This document shows, piece after piece, positions 1-9,137 of a stretch of DNA of 64,000 nucleotides. Made by a program: the position numbers and the translations under genes. The stretch lies in NCBI RefSeq assembly GCF_026642255.1, contig NZ_CP113264.1:620001-684000 (forward strand), given 5' to 3'. This DNA comes from Streptomonospora nanhaiensis. Its GTDB lineage: Bacteria > Actinomycetota > Actinomycetes > Streptosporangiales > Streptosporangiaceae. Every line of letters begins with the position of its first letter. Position 1 is the first letter of the stretch. The notes beneath the pieces are model-generated. The model made no database searches and was not told the DNA's origin. It saw only the letters and a program-made list of their open reading frames with translations.

Positions 1-663
1 ATGGGGTACACCGAGCTGACGCGCATCCTGGAGAACCCGGACGAGGCGGACAGCGCCGCGTTCATGCGCCTCACCTCCCAGGGGCACTACTACCTGGTGC
101 AGTTCGCGGTGCTGGTCCTCGCGGCGCTCGCCTCCACCGGTGAGTTCGCCAACCACAGCGTCACGAGCACGCTGCTGTGGCGGCCGAGGCGGGGAGTGGT
201 GCTGGCGGCGCGCACACTGGTGTCCGCGGTCCTGGCCTTCGCGGTGGGGGTGCTCTCGACCCTGGTGGGGGTGACGGTGCTGGCGGGGTTCGTGGCCCCG
301 TACACGGGCGTCGACGTGCCGGAGGCGGCGGTGGCGGCGCTGAGCGCGGGCCTGTGCATGGCACTGTTCGCGGTGCTGTTCACCGGCGTCGGTACGGCCC
401 TGCGGAGCATGCCGGGCACGATCACCCTGGGTTTCCTGGTGCTGCTGGGCCTGCCGATGGTCATGCAGCTGTCCCAGGTGCAGGCGATCAACGACGCCGC
501 GTCGCTGATGCCGGGACTGGCCGGCGTCGAGTTCTACGCGGGGGGCGACGTGGGGTTCTACACGGCGCCCTACGACGGACCGGTGAACATCCTGGCGGTG
601 GTGGGCTGGGCCGTGGCCGCGCAGATCGTGGCCCGCACCGAGCTGCGCGTCCGCGACGTCTAG
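1..663 (+). CDS. ABC-2 type transporter permease, 5' end outside the window
   Basis: The reading frame is open from base 1 and gives 220 residues ending at a TAG. It has about five hydrophobic segments (near residues 30-48, 70-98, 105-130, 138-155 and the last 25 residues), with a charged loop containing HSVTSTLLWRPRR. This is the look of an ABC-2 membrane subunit that partners an ATPase for export. Such permeases are normally some 240-280 residues with an N-terminal cytoplasmic stretch and a first helix, so the 5' end, and probably the ATPase gene, lie before the window. The ATG at base 1 is therefore unlikely to be the real start. The substrate cannot be told. Confidence 0.7.
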   Translation: MGYTELTRILENPDEADSAAFMRLTSQGHYYLVQFAVLVLAALASTGEFANHSVTSTLLWRPRRGVVLAARTLVSAVLAFAVGVLSTLVGVTVLAGFVAPYTGVDVPEAAVAALSAGLCMALFAVLFTGVGTALRSMPGTITLGFLVLLGLPMVMQLSQVQAINDAASLMPGLAGVEFYAGGDVGFYTAPYDGPVNILAVVGWAVAAQIVARTELRVRDV

Positions 664-871
664 CGGGCTGATCGGCGGGGCCCGGGGCGCGTGCCCGTGC
701 GCGCCGCCTCCGTTGCGGCGGTCCGCGGCGGAGGCGGCGCCGTCCGCTTCCGTGCGTCCCGCGCCCCGGCGCGTCCTCCCCGCATTGCCGACCAATTCAC
801 GAATCAGGGCCCCGGCCGCAGATCATTCCGGGTTCGCGACCGCCCGACCCCTCGCCCGGGGCGGGCGCCGG

Positions 872-2167
872 TCAGGGCTGTTCCACGAACTCCACGGCGG
901 GGAAGTCGGCGGAGGGCCCGTCGAGCAGCGGCACGTCCTCGCCGCGCAGGTGGGCGTCGAAGAACGCCGTGATGTAGGCGCGCTGGGTCCGCACCGACTC
1001 CTCGGGGTCGATCGTGCCGATGCCCGCCTCGACCGCCTCGTGCCACGCGTTCGAGTCCGGGCGGTGGACCTCGGCGAGGGCGGGCAGGATCCACTGGTGG
1101 TCCGTGTAGCCCATGTGCTCGCCGTCGGCCGTGTACAGCTCCAGGACGGGGGCGGACGAGGCCTGCACGAACCTCTGGAAGGCCTCGTTGTACCCGCTGT
1201 TGTGCGGCAGGCGCCGGATACCCGACAGCCCGGCGTCGAGGATCGCGAACGGCCGGTCCGCCCCCTCCAGGGTGGAGTCCGCCCACACCCCGTCGCCCGT
1301 GTGGTACGAGAGGGTGCCGTCCAGGTCGACGCCCGCGTCGATCCGGTCGTCCACCAGCATCGTCTCGGCCGTGGTCAGGCCCCCGGCGGAGTGGCCGAAC
1401 ATGCCCAGGGCGTCGGTGCCGAGGGAACCGCCCAGGCCGGCGGGCAGTTCCCGGCCGTCCGCGTCGGGGTTGCGCCCGGCAGCCAGTTCCGCCACCTGGT
1501 CCAGGACGAAGCGGGCGTCCGCCGTCCGGACCGCGATGGCCTCCTGGTAGGTCTCCGTCTCCGTGTCCGGGACCCGGGTCCGGATGACGCGCCCGTCCGG
1601 CAGGTCGACGGCGGGCGTCTCGTAGGTGTGGTCCATGGACACGACCGCGTAGCCGTGGGAGGCGAGCTCCTCGGCGTTCGAGGTGTTGAGGAACCGGTTC
1701 ATCCGGAAGCCGGGGGAGAAGAGGACGACGGGGAAGGGGCCCGCGTCAACCGCGGCGTCCGCGTCCAGGAGGGCGTTGGCGCGGGACGACTCCAGGTCCA
1801 CGGTGTCGCGGTGGAGCCCGACCTGCTCCAGCTCGCTCCGCAGCGTTCCCTGGAGAGACCTGGTCATGTACGGGGCCCGCTCCTCCCCGCCGTCCACGGC
1901 CGGGTACCAGACGCTCACCGTGAGGTCCCTGTCGTCGGAGCCCTCCGCCCAGGGGTGGCCGCGGCCGGGGTCGACGAGGTGGAGTTCCGTGCGGCCGACC
2001 GGGTGCGGACCGGTGGGCTCGGGAGGGTGGAGGACCACGCTTCCCGGGTTGGTGGCGGCGGTGATGGCGGCGGGGGCGGAGAACGTCGCGGTGAGGACGA
2101 GCGCGGCGGACCCGTAGGCGAGCGCGCGCTTCCTCCCGGCGGAGCCAGTGCTGATCATGTGCAGCAT
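872..2167 (-). CDS. Secreted alpha/beta hydrolase, PAF-acetylhydrolase-like
   Basis: About 431 residues. A positively charged N-terminus followed by a hydrophobic segment (residues 12-37) suggests a signal peptide or anchor. The body is an alpha/beta hydrolase: an oxyanion-side SPGF motif near residue 151 and a GHSAGG nucleophile elbow with Ser260, resembling the platelet-activating-factor acetylhydrolase/dienelactone hydrolase group. The likely role is extracytoplasmic ester hydrolysis; the substrate is unknown. The start was chosen because GGAGGG lies five bases upstream of the ATG at 2167; the ATG at 2158 is the alternative. It stands alone, convergent with the permease gene upstream in the window. 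Confidence 0.75.
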   Translation of the reverse strand: MLHMISTGSAGRKRALAYGSAALVLTATFSAPAAITAATNPGSVVLHPPEPTGPHPVGRTELHLVDPGRGHPWAEGSDDRDLTVSVWYPAVDGGEERAPYMTRSLQGTLRSELEQVGLHRDTVDLESSRANALLDADAAVDAGPFPVVLFSPGFRMNRFLNTSNAEELASHGYAVVSMDHTYETPAVDLPDGRVIRTRVPDTETETYQEAIAVRTADARFVLDQVAELAAGRNPDADGRELPAGLGGSLGTDALGMFGHSAGGLTTAETMLVDDRIDAGVDLDGTLSYHTGDGVWADSTLEGADRPFAILDAGLSGIRRLPHNSGYNEAFQRFVQASSAPVLELYTADGEHMGYTDHQWILPALAEVHRPDSNAWHEAVEAGIGTIDPEESVRTQRAYITAFFDAHLRGEDVPLLDGPSADFPAVEFVEQP

Positions 2168-2352
2168 CCTCGCCCTCCGGGGCGCCCCCGCACATCGCCT
2201 GGACGGCAGCGGGCGGATAGGCACAAAGGGGTAGGCGGGCGGAAGGCCGCGCCTCCCCGGCGGCCGGGTCGGCGGCTCCGGCGGGGCGGACCGCCCGGTG
2301 GTCGCGGGAGGGGCGCGGAGCCGCGGAGCAGCAGAGCCCGGCCGGGGCGGCG

Positions 2353-3060
2353 TCAGCGCCCCCGGAGCAGTCCGGCCTCGTGGGCGAGGACGGCGGCCTG
2401 GACCCGGTTGCGGACGCCGAGCCCGGTGAGGATGGCCCCCACGTGCACCTTCACGGTGCCCGGGGCGATGGCGAGGCGGCGGGCGACCTCGTCGTTCGAG
2501 CAGCCCTCGCCGACCAGCGCCAGCACCTCGCGCTCGCGCGCGGTGAGCCGGCCCACCCGCTCGCGGGCGGCCGACGCCCGGGACAGGCGGGGGCCGGAGG
2601 CGTCGAGTTCGTCGATCACCCGGCGCGCCACCTCCGGCGACAGGTAGGCGCCGCCGTCCGCGACGGCGCGCAGCCCCGCCACCAGCTGCTGGGGGTCCCC
2701 GCTCTTGAGGACGAACCCGTCGGCGCCCCCCGCCAGGGCCCGGCCGATGTAGGCGTCCTCGGAGAAGGTGGTGAGGACGACGACCGCCGTCCCCGGGTAC
2801 TCCGCGACGATCGCCTCCGTCGCCGCCAGGCCGTCCGTGCCGGGCATCTGGACGTCGAGCAGGGCGATGTCGGGCCGGTGCTCCGCCACCAGGGCCACGG
2901 CGGCGGCGCCGTCGGCGGCCTCTCCCACGACCTCGATGCCGGGCACCGAGGACAGGATGGCGCGGAGGCCCGCGCGCATCATCGCCTCGTCGTCGGCGAG
3001 GACGACGCGCAGCGTCGTGCCCGCGACGCCCGCGTCGCGTCCACCGTCTGTCGCGTTCAC
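2353..3060 (-). CDS. NarL/FixJ-family response regulator
   Basis: 235 residues with a GTG start. The receiver domain covers residues 17-135, with acidic residues in LADDE and the phospho-acceptor Asp69 in ALLDVQMPG. A LuxR-type helix-turn-helix occupies about residues 168-230 (LTAREREVLALV, then VKVHVGAILTGL). It is the transcriptional output of the adjacent histidine kinase gene, whose stop lies 28 bases upstream, so the two are almost surely one operon. Target genes are unknown. Pairs of this type often sit beside ABC-2 transporters, but the permease at the start of the window points the other way and is separated by the hydrolase gene. Confidence 0.88.
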   Translation of the reverse strand: MNATDGGRDAGVAGTTLRVVLADDEAMMRAGLRAILSSVPGIEVVGEAADGAAAVALVAEHRPDIALLDVQMPGTDGLAATEAIVAEYPGTAVVVLTTFSEDAYIGRALAGGADGFVLKSGDPQQLVAGLRAVADGGAYLSPEVARRVIDELDASGPRLSRASAARERVGRLTAREREVLALVGEGCSNDEVARRLAIAPGTVKVHVGAILTGLGVRNRVQAAVLAHEAGLLRGR

Positions 3061-3088
3061 CCGGACACCCTACCGGCGGCGCGCCCCC

Positions 3089-4738
3089 TCACTCGAAGCG
3101 CCGGATCTCGTCCTTGGCGACGAGGACGCCGTCCGCGAAGCACAGCCGGTAGACCGGCGGCAGCCCGTTCTCGTGGCGGACCAGGTAGTAGGAGCACACG
3201 GAGCCCGGCGGGTCGGGCGGCCGGTCGTCGACCGACTGGCGGGGGTACGCGAAGCGGGGCAGCTCCTGTTCGACCAGGGCCCGGTCGTCGCCGACGGAGA
3301 TCCGTCCGTACGCCTCCGGCGGCAGGACGCTGTTCGTCCCGACCCACCACAGCAGCGCGAACCCCGCCAGGGCGGCCCCGGCCCCGAGGGCGGCGGGGAC
3401 GGCCACGGCGGCCACCAGCCGCCGGCGGGCGCGGGCCCGGGCCTCGGCGTGGGCGCGCCGCGTCTGCGACGGCGCGTCCGCCCCGGCCGGGTCCCCCGGC
3501 GCGGACACGGCGCCGTCCCCGCCGGAGGGGGCGTCGGGGACGGTCGCCCGCACGGAGAACCCCCGGCCGGGGGCGCCGTCGGCGGGCCCGGTGGCGAGTT
3601 CCCCGCCCAACCCCTCCACGAGGGAGCGCAGCCCGGCCAGGCCGGACCCCTCCGGACCCCGGCGGGCCGGGAGGGCCGGCATCGCGCCCGGAGGCCCGGT
3701 GTCGAGGACGGACACCCGGGTCAGCCCGCCCTCCCGGACGACCCTCACGGTGATCTCGGACCCCGGCGCGTACTTGGCCGCGTTGGTGAGCGCCTCCTGG
3801 ACGACCCGGTGCACGGCGGCGCCGCCAGGCGAACCCGGGTCGGGGTCGGTCCCCTCCCGCAGGAGCCGGACCGGCATGCCCGCGTCGGCGGCGCGCCGTA
3901 CCAGGGCGGACACCGGTTCGGCGGGCGCGTCGCCGTCGCCCTCGCGCAGCACGCCGATGACCTCGCGCAGGCGCAGGTTGGCCTCGTGGGCGGCGGTGCG
4001 CAGTTCGGCGGCGGCGTTCCGCCGGTCCGAGCCGTCGGGCGCGGACATCTCCAGGGCCGCGGCGCGCACCGCGATCAGCGCCAGGTCGTGCCCCAGGGAG
4101 TCGTGCATCCGCGTCGCGATCCGGGCCCGCTCCCGGAGGCGGGCGCGGTCGGCGTCCGCGGCGCGGGCGCGCTCCATCCGCTCGGCGATGGCCCAGCCGT
4201 CCCGCGCCAGGCGTCCGCGCAGCAGCAGGTAGCGGCCGAGGAGCCACGGGGTGACCGTGGTCAGGGCGACGGTCAGCGCCCCGCCCAGCCAGTCCACGGA
4301 GCGGGACAGGAAGGTGCGCGTGTCGTACCCGGACAGGAGTCCCGCGGCGGCGAACACGGCCAGGGTGAACACGCACGCCGCCACCACCATCGCGGTCACC
4401 GGGCGCACCCGCTCGGAGCGCAGCCCGGCCAGGAACGCCAGCGGCAGCAGCGCCAGCCACGGCGTGAGGACGAAGGTCTCCACCAGGAGCACCCCGGACG
4501 CCGTCATCTGGAGGACCGCCGCGCAGAGCATGACGGCCAGGGCGGTCAGCGGGTGCGGACGGGACAGGACGGCGGAGACGGCCAGGGCGAGGACCAGGGC
4601 GAGCGCCTCGAACACCGGGGGCCGGTCGCGGGAGTCGAACAGCTCGACGACGGTGAGCGCCCCGAGCAGGGTCCACAGGGCCGCCCCGGCGGCCGGGCGG
4701 CCCCACCGGAGCACGGTCTCGCGTGTGCCTTCCCGCAT
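3089..4738 (-). CDS. Sensor histidine kinase (HisKA_3 type) with membrane-anchored C-terminal extension
   Basis: 549 residues. The first about 175 residues carry five or six hydrophobic segments. A HisKA_3 dimerisation/phospho-acceptor region follows, with His212 in RMHDSLGHDL, then an HATPase_c domain (N-box QEALTNAAKYA, later GSGLAGLRSLV). Beyond the ATPase comes a proline/alanine-rich linker, one more transmembrane helix (about residues 435-460) and a C-terminal segment of about 85 residues with two cysteines, predicted to be extracytoplasmic. That tail is not part of a standard kinase; its SVGDDRALVEQEL stretch faintly recalls SmpA/OmlA-like repeats (weak). It pairs with the downstream NarL-type regulator. 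The ATG at 4738 was chosen over the GTG at 4744; neither has a strong Shine-Dalgarno. Confidence 0.82.
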   Translation of the reverse strand: MREGTRETVLRWGRPAAGAALWTLLGALTVVELFDSRDRPPVFEALALVLALAVSAVLSRPHPLTALAVMLCAAVLQMTASGVLLVETFVLTPWLALLPLAFLAGLRSERVRPVTAMVVAACVFTLAVFAAAGLLSGYDTRTFLSRSVDWLGGALTVALTTVTPWLLGRYLLLRGRLARDGWAIAERMERARAADADRARLRERARIATRMHDSLGHDLALIAVRAAALEMSAPDGSDRRNAAAELRTAAHEANLRLREVIGVLREGDGDAPAEPVSALVRRAADAGMPVRLLREGTDPDPGSPGGAAVHRVVQEALTNAAKYAPGSEITVRVVREGGLTRVSVLDTGPPGAMPALPARRGPEGSGLAGLRSLVEGLGGELATGPADGAPGRGFSVRATVPDAPSGGDGAVSAPGDPAGADAPSQTRRAHAEARARARRRLVAAVAVPAALGAGAALAGFALLWWVGTNSVLPPEAYGRISVGDDRALVEQELPRFAYPRQSVDDRPPDPPGSVCSYYLVRHENGLPPVYRLCFADGVLVAKDEIRRFE

Positions 4739-4862
4739 GCGCACAGGCTAGCCGGACGGCGGGGGCCGGGGCCGCCGCGGGCCCTCCCGGCCCGTCCGGG
4801 AGGGCGGCGGACCGGGAAGGGGTGTCCGCGGCCCCGCCCGGGCGGCGGTCCCGGCCGCCGTC

Positions 4863-5579
4863 CTATCCGCAGCCCCCGGCCGTGTCCGTGTCGAGGTCGG
4901 TCGGCGGCGGGGACAGGTCGGGGACGGGCACCCGGGCCAGGGACGGAGGGTCGGCGGCCCGCGCCTCCCGCTCCAGCCCGAGCGCGTCGGTGACCGCGTC
5001 CAGCCGGTCCAGCCCCCAGAAGCGGTGCCGCCCCACCCGGAAGTAGGGGACCCCGAACACGTCGTCCTGGTACAGGTCGTGGAGCGCCTTCAGGCCCTCC
5101 TCGCGCAGGTCCGGGTCGTGGGCGGCCGACGCGGCCGTCTCGCCGTCCAGCCCGACCGACGCGGCCAGGTCCTTGACCAGGGCCGGGTCGCAGACGTTCT
5201 CGCCGCGCTCCCACCTGGCCTCGGTGACCGCGCGGTAGAACTCGCGCTCCTTCCCCTCGCGGCGCGCGTACAGCCACGCCAGGTGCGGGACCTCCCACCA
5301 CGGGTCCACGTCGACCGGCCACGACATCGTGTAGCCGAACGAGGCCGCCAACCGCTTGGTGTCGTAGAGGATGTACAGGTGCTTGGCCTTGCTCATGGGC
5401 GTGTACAGGAACTCGCCGCCACCGGCGCGCAGCCGGGCCAGCAGGTCGGCGTCGGGCTCCCAGAACGGCCGGTACTCGACGGTGTCCACCGCCTCGGGGT
5501 ACAGCTCCTCCAGGCGGCGCAGCGCCATCCACGAGAACGGGCTGCGGAACGCGAAGTACAGTCTCGGCGGCTTCCTCAC
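4863..5579 (-). CDS. DsbA-fold / 2-hydroxychromene-2-carboxylate isomerase family protein
   Basis: 238 residues. The N-terminus RLYFAFRSPFSW matches the beta-strand and Ser-containing loop of the HCCA isomerase/GST-kappa branch of the DsbA fold, which has a serine where DsbA has its catalytic cysteine pair. A late FGVPYFRVGRHRFWG segment is the cis-Pro and substrate loop of the fold. Proteins of this branch isomerise double bonds using glutathione or related thiols. In a reducing type II PKS cluster a plausible role is E/Z isomerisation of a polyene chain (inference). The GTG start overlaps the CLF stop (GTGA), so it is the last gene of the PKS operon and is translationally coupled. Confidence 0.75.
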   Translation of the reverse strand: MRKPPRLYFAFRSPFSWMALRRLEELYPEAVDTVEYRPFWEPDADLLARLRAGGGEFLYTPMSKAKHLYILYDTKRLAASFGYTMSWPVDVDPWWEVPHLAWLYARREGKEREFYRAVTEARWERGENVCDPALVKDLAASVGLDGETAASAAHDPDLREEGLKALHDLYQDDVFGVPYFRVGRHRFWGLDRLDAVTDALGLEREARAADPPSLARVPVPDLSPPPTDLDTDTAGGCG

Positions 5580-6736
5580 AGTTCGTCACCCTCCTCGTCG
5601 TGCGTCTCCGCGGGAACGGTGCCGTCCGGCAGGCGGTGTCCGCGGACGACGGCCGCCCCCGCGGCGCCGTCGGCCGAGACCGAGGTCAGCACGGACACCC
5701 GCCCGTCCAGGCCGGGGTCGGTCCGGTGGTGGGCCAGCAGCGCCGCCAGCTGGAACGGGCCGGAGGCGCTGTTGCACTCGCCGACCAGCCGCTTGACGCG
5801 GATGCGGACCGGCCCGTCGCCCAGGGCCGCCCGCACGCCCGCGTCCTCGGCCCCGTCCAGGCCCTCGACGCCGTGCTCGCCCGTGGCCACCCCCCACACC
5901 TCGTCGGCGCCCACGCCCGCCAGGCGCAGGGCCCGGACGACGCTCGCCTCCAGGGTGCGGGCGGTGTCGTCGGGCCCGCCGGTGCCGAACGCCGACGCCA
6001 GGACCTCCGCCTCCGGGGTCCGACCCCGGGAGCGGACCCGCTCGGCGTCCTCGACGACGAACACGGCGGAGCCCTCGCCCAGCGGCACGTCGTACCCCTC
6101 GGTCAGGGCCCGGTGCCCCCACGCCATGTGCGGGCTGAACTCCTCGACGGCGCCGGCGAGGAGCACGTCCGCGTGCCCGCCGCCGATGAGGTGCGCGCCG
6201 TAGCGCAGCACGTTGAGCCCGGCCATCTGGCCGCCGGCGACGGTCGCGTTCACCCCGCGCAGCTTGTGCCGGATGGCGCTGCTCCCCGCGGGGCAGTTGA
6301 TCGTCGCGCCGGGGAACATCACCGGGTTGACCAGGTAGGGCCGCTCCTCGACGAGGGTGTCCCGGCTGAACTCGCTGGTGGTGCGGATGCTGCCCGCCGT
6401 CGTGCCCAGCACGAGCCCCGCGCGCCCCGCGGCGTCGCCGTCCACGGCGGCGTCGGTGGACTCCAGCGCCAGCTTGGTCGCCACCAGCGCCAGTGCGGTG
6501 CTGCGGTCCAGGTGGCGGGTGCCCTTGCGGCCCAGGTGGTCCGCGGCCCGGAAGTCCGGGATGGCGTGCGCCCGGCCGGTGGGCAGCGGGGCGTCGAACA
6601 TCCCGCTGACGTCGGCGCCGCCGGTCCGGCCCGTGCGCACCGCCTCGGTGAACCCGGCCGCCCCGGTGCCGATCGGTGACACCGCCGACCAGCCGGTGAC
6701 GGCCAGGACCGGGGACCCGCCCCGTGTGCTGCTCAT
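5576..6736 (-). CDS. Chain-length factor (KS-beta) 1 of type II PKS
   Basis: 386 residues with a thiolase fold like its partner KS. The active-site cysteine position is taken by Gln170 in AGGQMAGLN, which aligns with TACSAGNY of the neighbouring KS. Substitution of that Cys by Gln is the hallmark of chain-length factors. It should form a heterodimer with the upstream KS and set chain length. It shares GRKGTRHLDR and ERPYLVNP blocks with the second CLF in this cluster. Its ATG overlaps the KS stop codon (ATGA), as expected for subunits made in equal amounts. A usual CLF is about 400 residues, so it is full length. Confidence 0.88.
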   Translation of the reverse strand: MSSTRGGSPVLAVTGWSAVSPIGTGAAGFTEAVRTGRTGGADVSGMFDAPLPTGRAHAIPDFRAADHLGRKGTRHLDRSTALALVATKLALESTDAAVDGDAAGRAGLVLGTTAGSIRTTSEFSRDTLVEERPYLVNPVMFPGATINCPAGSSAIRHKLRGVNATVAGGQMAGLNVLRYGAHLIGGGHADVLLAGAVEEFSPHMAWGHRALTEGYDVPLGEGSAVFVVEDAERVRSRGRTPEAEVLASAFGTGGPDDTARTLEASVVRALRLAGVGADEVWGVATGEHGVEGLDGAEDAGVRAALGDGPVRIRVKRLVGECNSASGPFQLAALLAHHRTDPGLDGRVSVLTSVSADGAAGAAVVRGHRLPDGTVPAETHDEEGDEL

Positions 6737-7938
6737 GAGACCCTCCCGAAGACGGTGATGGCGTTGTTGCCGCCGAAGGCGAACCCGTTGTTCTGCACGA
6801 TCCGCACGTCGGCCGGGCGCGCCTCGTTGGGCACCGGGTCGATCCCGCCGAGGGCCGGGTCGTGGTGGGAGAAGTTGGTGGTCGGCGGCAGGAACCCCTC
6901 CCGCATGCCGATCAGCGACGCGATGGCGCCGAACGCGCTCGACGCGCCCATGGTGTGCCCCAGCATCGACTTGACGGAGCTGATCGGCGGCGGGGCGCCG
7001 CCGAACACGTCCAGGACCGCCGTGGCCTCCGCGAGGTCGTTGGCGGGGGTGCCCGTGCCGTGCGCGCAGATGTAGTCCACGTCCCCCGGCTCGATCCCGG
7101 CGTTGGCGTGGGCCCGGCGCATGCACTCGGCGATGCCGACCGGGTCGGGGGACACCATGTGGTCGGCGTCGCAGTTGAGCCCGTAGCCCAGCACCTCGCC
7201 GTAGATTTGCGCGCCGCGCGCCAGCGCCCCCTCCAGGCTCTCCAGGACGAGGGCCGCCCCGCCCTCGGCGGTGATGATGCCGGAGCGGTCGCGGTCGAAG
7301 GGGGAGCTGACGTCCTCGGCGACCGCGCCCAGCCGGAAGAACCCGGCGTGGGCCCAGCGGAGCACCGAGTCGGCGCCGCCCGCCAGCATGTAGTCGGCCG
7401 CGCCGGTGCGGACCAGGTCGTAGGCGTACCCGATGGCGTAGTTGCCCGCCGAGCACGCCGTGGCCAGGGTCATGGCCTCACCGGTCAGGCCCAGCTCCCG
7501 GTTGACCGCGTAGGCCAGCCGGGAGGCGGGGACCTGCCGGGGCAGGTGGGGGCTGAGGCTCTCCCAGCCCCCGGCGACCTCCTCCTCGGTGAGCCGCTCG
7601 ATGATCTGCGACTCCCCGCTGGTGGTGCCCATGACCGAGCCGGCCCCGGCACGCGACAGCTCGTCCGGGTCGAGCCCGGCGTCGGCGACCGCGAGCCGTG
7701 CGGCGGCCGCCGCGAACAGGCTGGAGCGGCCCCACTCGGCGGTGTCGAGCCGCTCCACCATCTCCTGCGGCGCGAAGTCGCGCACCTCGCCCGCGTTGCG
7801 GTGCGGGAACCCCGAGGCGTCGAAGGAGGTGATGGGGGAGACGCCGGACCGTCCGGCGCGCACGGCGGCGCCGAACGCGGCGGCCCCCGTCCCCACGTTG
7901 GACACGGGCCCCAGGCCCGTCACGACGACCCGGCGCAT
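6733..7938 (-). CDS. Beta-ketoacyl synthase (KS-alpha) 1 of type II PKS
   Basis: 401 residues of FabF/type II PKS KS type. The catalytic triad is present: Cys162 in ATACSAGNY, His293 in CAHGTGTPAND and His328 in MLGHTMGASS. It catalyses decarboxylative Claisen condensation of malonyl-ACP with the growing chain. The gene sits between the ACP (start overlaps the ACP stop as TGATG) and its CLF (4-base overlap), the canonical KS-CLF coupling. The absence of aromatase or cyclase genes and the presence of KR and HadA/B-type dehydratase nearby suggest a highly reducing rather than aromatic system. Confidence 0.93.
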   Translation of the reverse strand: MRRVVVTGLGPVSNVGTGAAAFGAAVRAGRSGVSPITSFDASGFPHRNAGEVRDFAPQEMVERLDTAEWGRSSLFAAAAARLAVADAGLDPDELSRAGAGSVMGTTSGESQIIERLTEEEVAGGWESLSPHLPRQVPASRLAYAVNRELGLTGEAMTLATACSAGNYAIGYAYDLVRTGAADYMLAGGADSVLRWAHAGFFRLGAVAEDVSSPFDRDRSGIITAEGGAALVLESLEGALARGAQIYGEVLGYGLNCDADHMVSPDPVGIAECMRRAHANAGIEPGDVDYICAHGTGTPANDLAEATAVLDVFGGAPPPISSVKSMLGHTMGASSAFGAIASLIGMREGFLPPTTNFSHHDPALGGIDPVPNEARPADVRIVQNNGFAFGGNNAITVFGRVS

Positions 7939-8195
7939 CAGGCGTTCCCCTCCGTGTACCGGGAGACGACGCGGTACACGCCGTCGAGGCTGCCCATGTC
8001 GGGCAGCTCGGTCTGGGGGACGGCGATCCGCAGGGTCTTCTCGATGCGGGCCAGGACCTCGATGGCCTGGAGGGAGTCGGCCTCGTGCTCCTCGGAGAAC
8101 AGGCCGGTCTCGGAGATCTCCTCGGGCTCGACCTCCAGGACGTCGGCGACGATCTCGCGCAGTTCGTCGATGAGGGCGGTGTCGGTGGCGGTCAT
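7938..8195 (-). CDS. Acyl carrier protein 1
   Basis: 85 residues, the normal size for a discrete ACP. The 4'-phosphopantetheine site is Ser41 in the ADSLQAIE motif at the start of helix II, and the protein is rich in acidic residues. It carries malonyl and growing chains on a phosphopantetheine arm for the adjacent KS/CLF pair, with which it is translationally coupled. No phosphopantetheinyl transferase is encoded in the window, so activation must come from elsewhere in the genome. Confidence 0.92.
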   Translation of the reverse strand: MTATDTALIDELREIVADVLEVEPEEISETGLFSEEHEADSLQAIEVLARIEKTLRIAVPQTELPDMGSLDGVYRVVSRYTEGNA

Positions 8196-8304
8196 GGCGT
8201 CTCTCCTTGGTGTGGGTGCTGTTCGCGGTGGCCGCGAAACGGTGCGGTGGTTCGGGTCCGGGGGACGGTGCGGGCGGCGCGGCCCGGGGGCGCGCCCGGC
8301 CGGG

Positions 8305-9045
8305 TCAGATGACGACGCCGCCGTCCACCTGGACGATCTGGCCGGTGATGTAGGAGGCCCGGTCGGAGGCCAGGAACGAGACCAGGTCGGCGACGTCCTC
8401 GGCGCTGCCCAGGCGGCGCAGGGGGACCTTGGCGAGGGCGCTGTCGCGCACCTTCTCGCTGAGGCCCCGGGTCATGTCGGTCTCGATGAAGCCGGGCGCG
8501 ACGGCGTTGACGCGGATGCCGTAGCGGGCGACCTCCTTGGCCATGGCCTTGCTGAGGCCGTTGATCCCGGCCTTGGCCGCGGAGTAGTTGCCCTGGCCGG
8601 CGTTGCCGTGGATCCCCATGACGGAGGAGATGTTGACGACGCAGCCGCGCCGGTTCTTGATGAAGTCGAAGACGGTGCTGCGGCAGAGGTTGAACGTGCC
8701 GGTGAGGTTGGTGTCGATGACCGCGCTCCAGTCGGCGGCGTCCATCACCGCCACGGGGGCGTCGCGGAGGATGCCCGCCGAGTTGACGAGGAGCTCGGGG
8801 TCGCCGAGGGCGGCCTTGGCGCCGGCGACGAAGCCCTGGACCGCCTCCAGGTCGGCGACGTCGCACGCGGCGCTGTAGCAGGCGGCGCCGGCCGCGCGGA
8901 TCTTCTCGGCCGTGCTCGCGGCGGCCTCGCCGGCGCTGCGGTAGCAGAACGCGATGTCGTAGCCGTCGTCGGCGAGGCGCAGGGCGACGGCCCGGCCGAT
9001 GCCCCGGGATCCTCCGGTCACGATCGCCACTGGTCTGTCCGTCAT
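8305..9045 (-). CDS. 3-oxoacyl-ACP reductase (FabG-type ketoreductase) 1
   Basis: 246 residues of classical SDR. It has a TGGSRGIG cofactor motif (residues 10-17), NSAG at 88-91, Asn113, Ser141 in NISSVMG and the Tyr154/Lys158 pair in GNYSAAKAG; Arg36 after strand 2 suits NADPH. It reduces beta-ketoacyl-ACP to (R)-beta-hydroxyacyl-ACP. Lying inside the PKS operon, between the thioesterase and ACP1, it is the best candidate for the ketoreductase acting in every elongation cycle. The gaps on either side (92 and 109 bases) are the largest in this operon besides the one before the dehydratase pair. Confidence 0.9.
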   Translation of the reverse strand: MTDRPVAIVTGGSRGIGRAVALRLADDGYDIAFCYRSAGEAAASTAEKIRAAGAACYSAACDVADLEAVQGFVAGAKAALGDPELLVNSAGILRDAPVAVMDAADWSAVIDTNLTGTFNLCRSTVFDFIKNRRGCVVNISSVMGIHGNAGQGNYSAAKAGINGLSKAMAKEVARYGIRVNAVAPGFIETDMTRGLSEKVRDSALAKVPLRRLGSAEDVADLVSFLASDRASYITGQIVQVDGGVVI

Positions 9046-9137
9046 GTCGGGTCCTTCCGTTTCTCTGGTGGTGCGGGGGTGTGCCAAGGGGGTGGCCCCG
9101 TGCGCCCGGCCGAGGGGCGCGCGGGACCCGGGTGGTC

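Noticed and set aside
713..2647. 644-residue plus-strand open frame
   Set aside because: Antisense to the secreted hydrolase; its translation is Arg/Gly/Val-rich low-complexity sequence typical of the opposite strand in GC-rich DNA.
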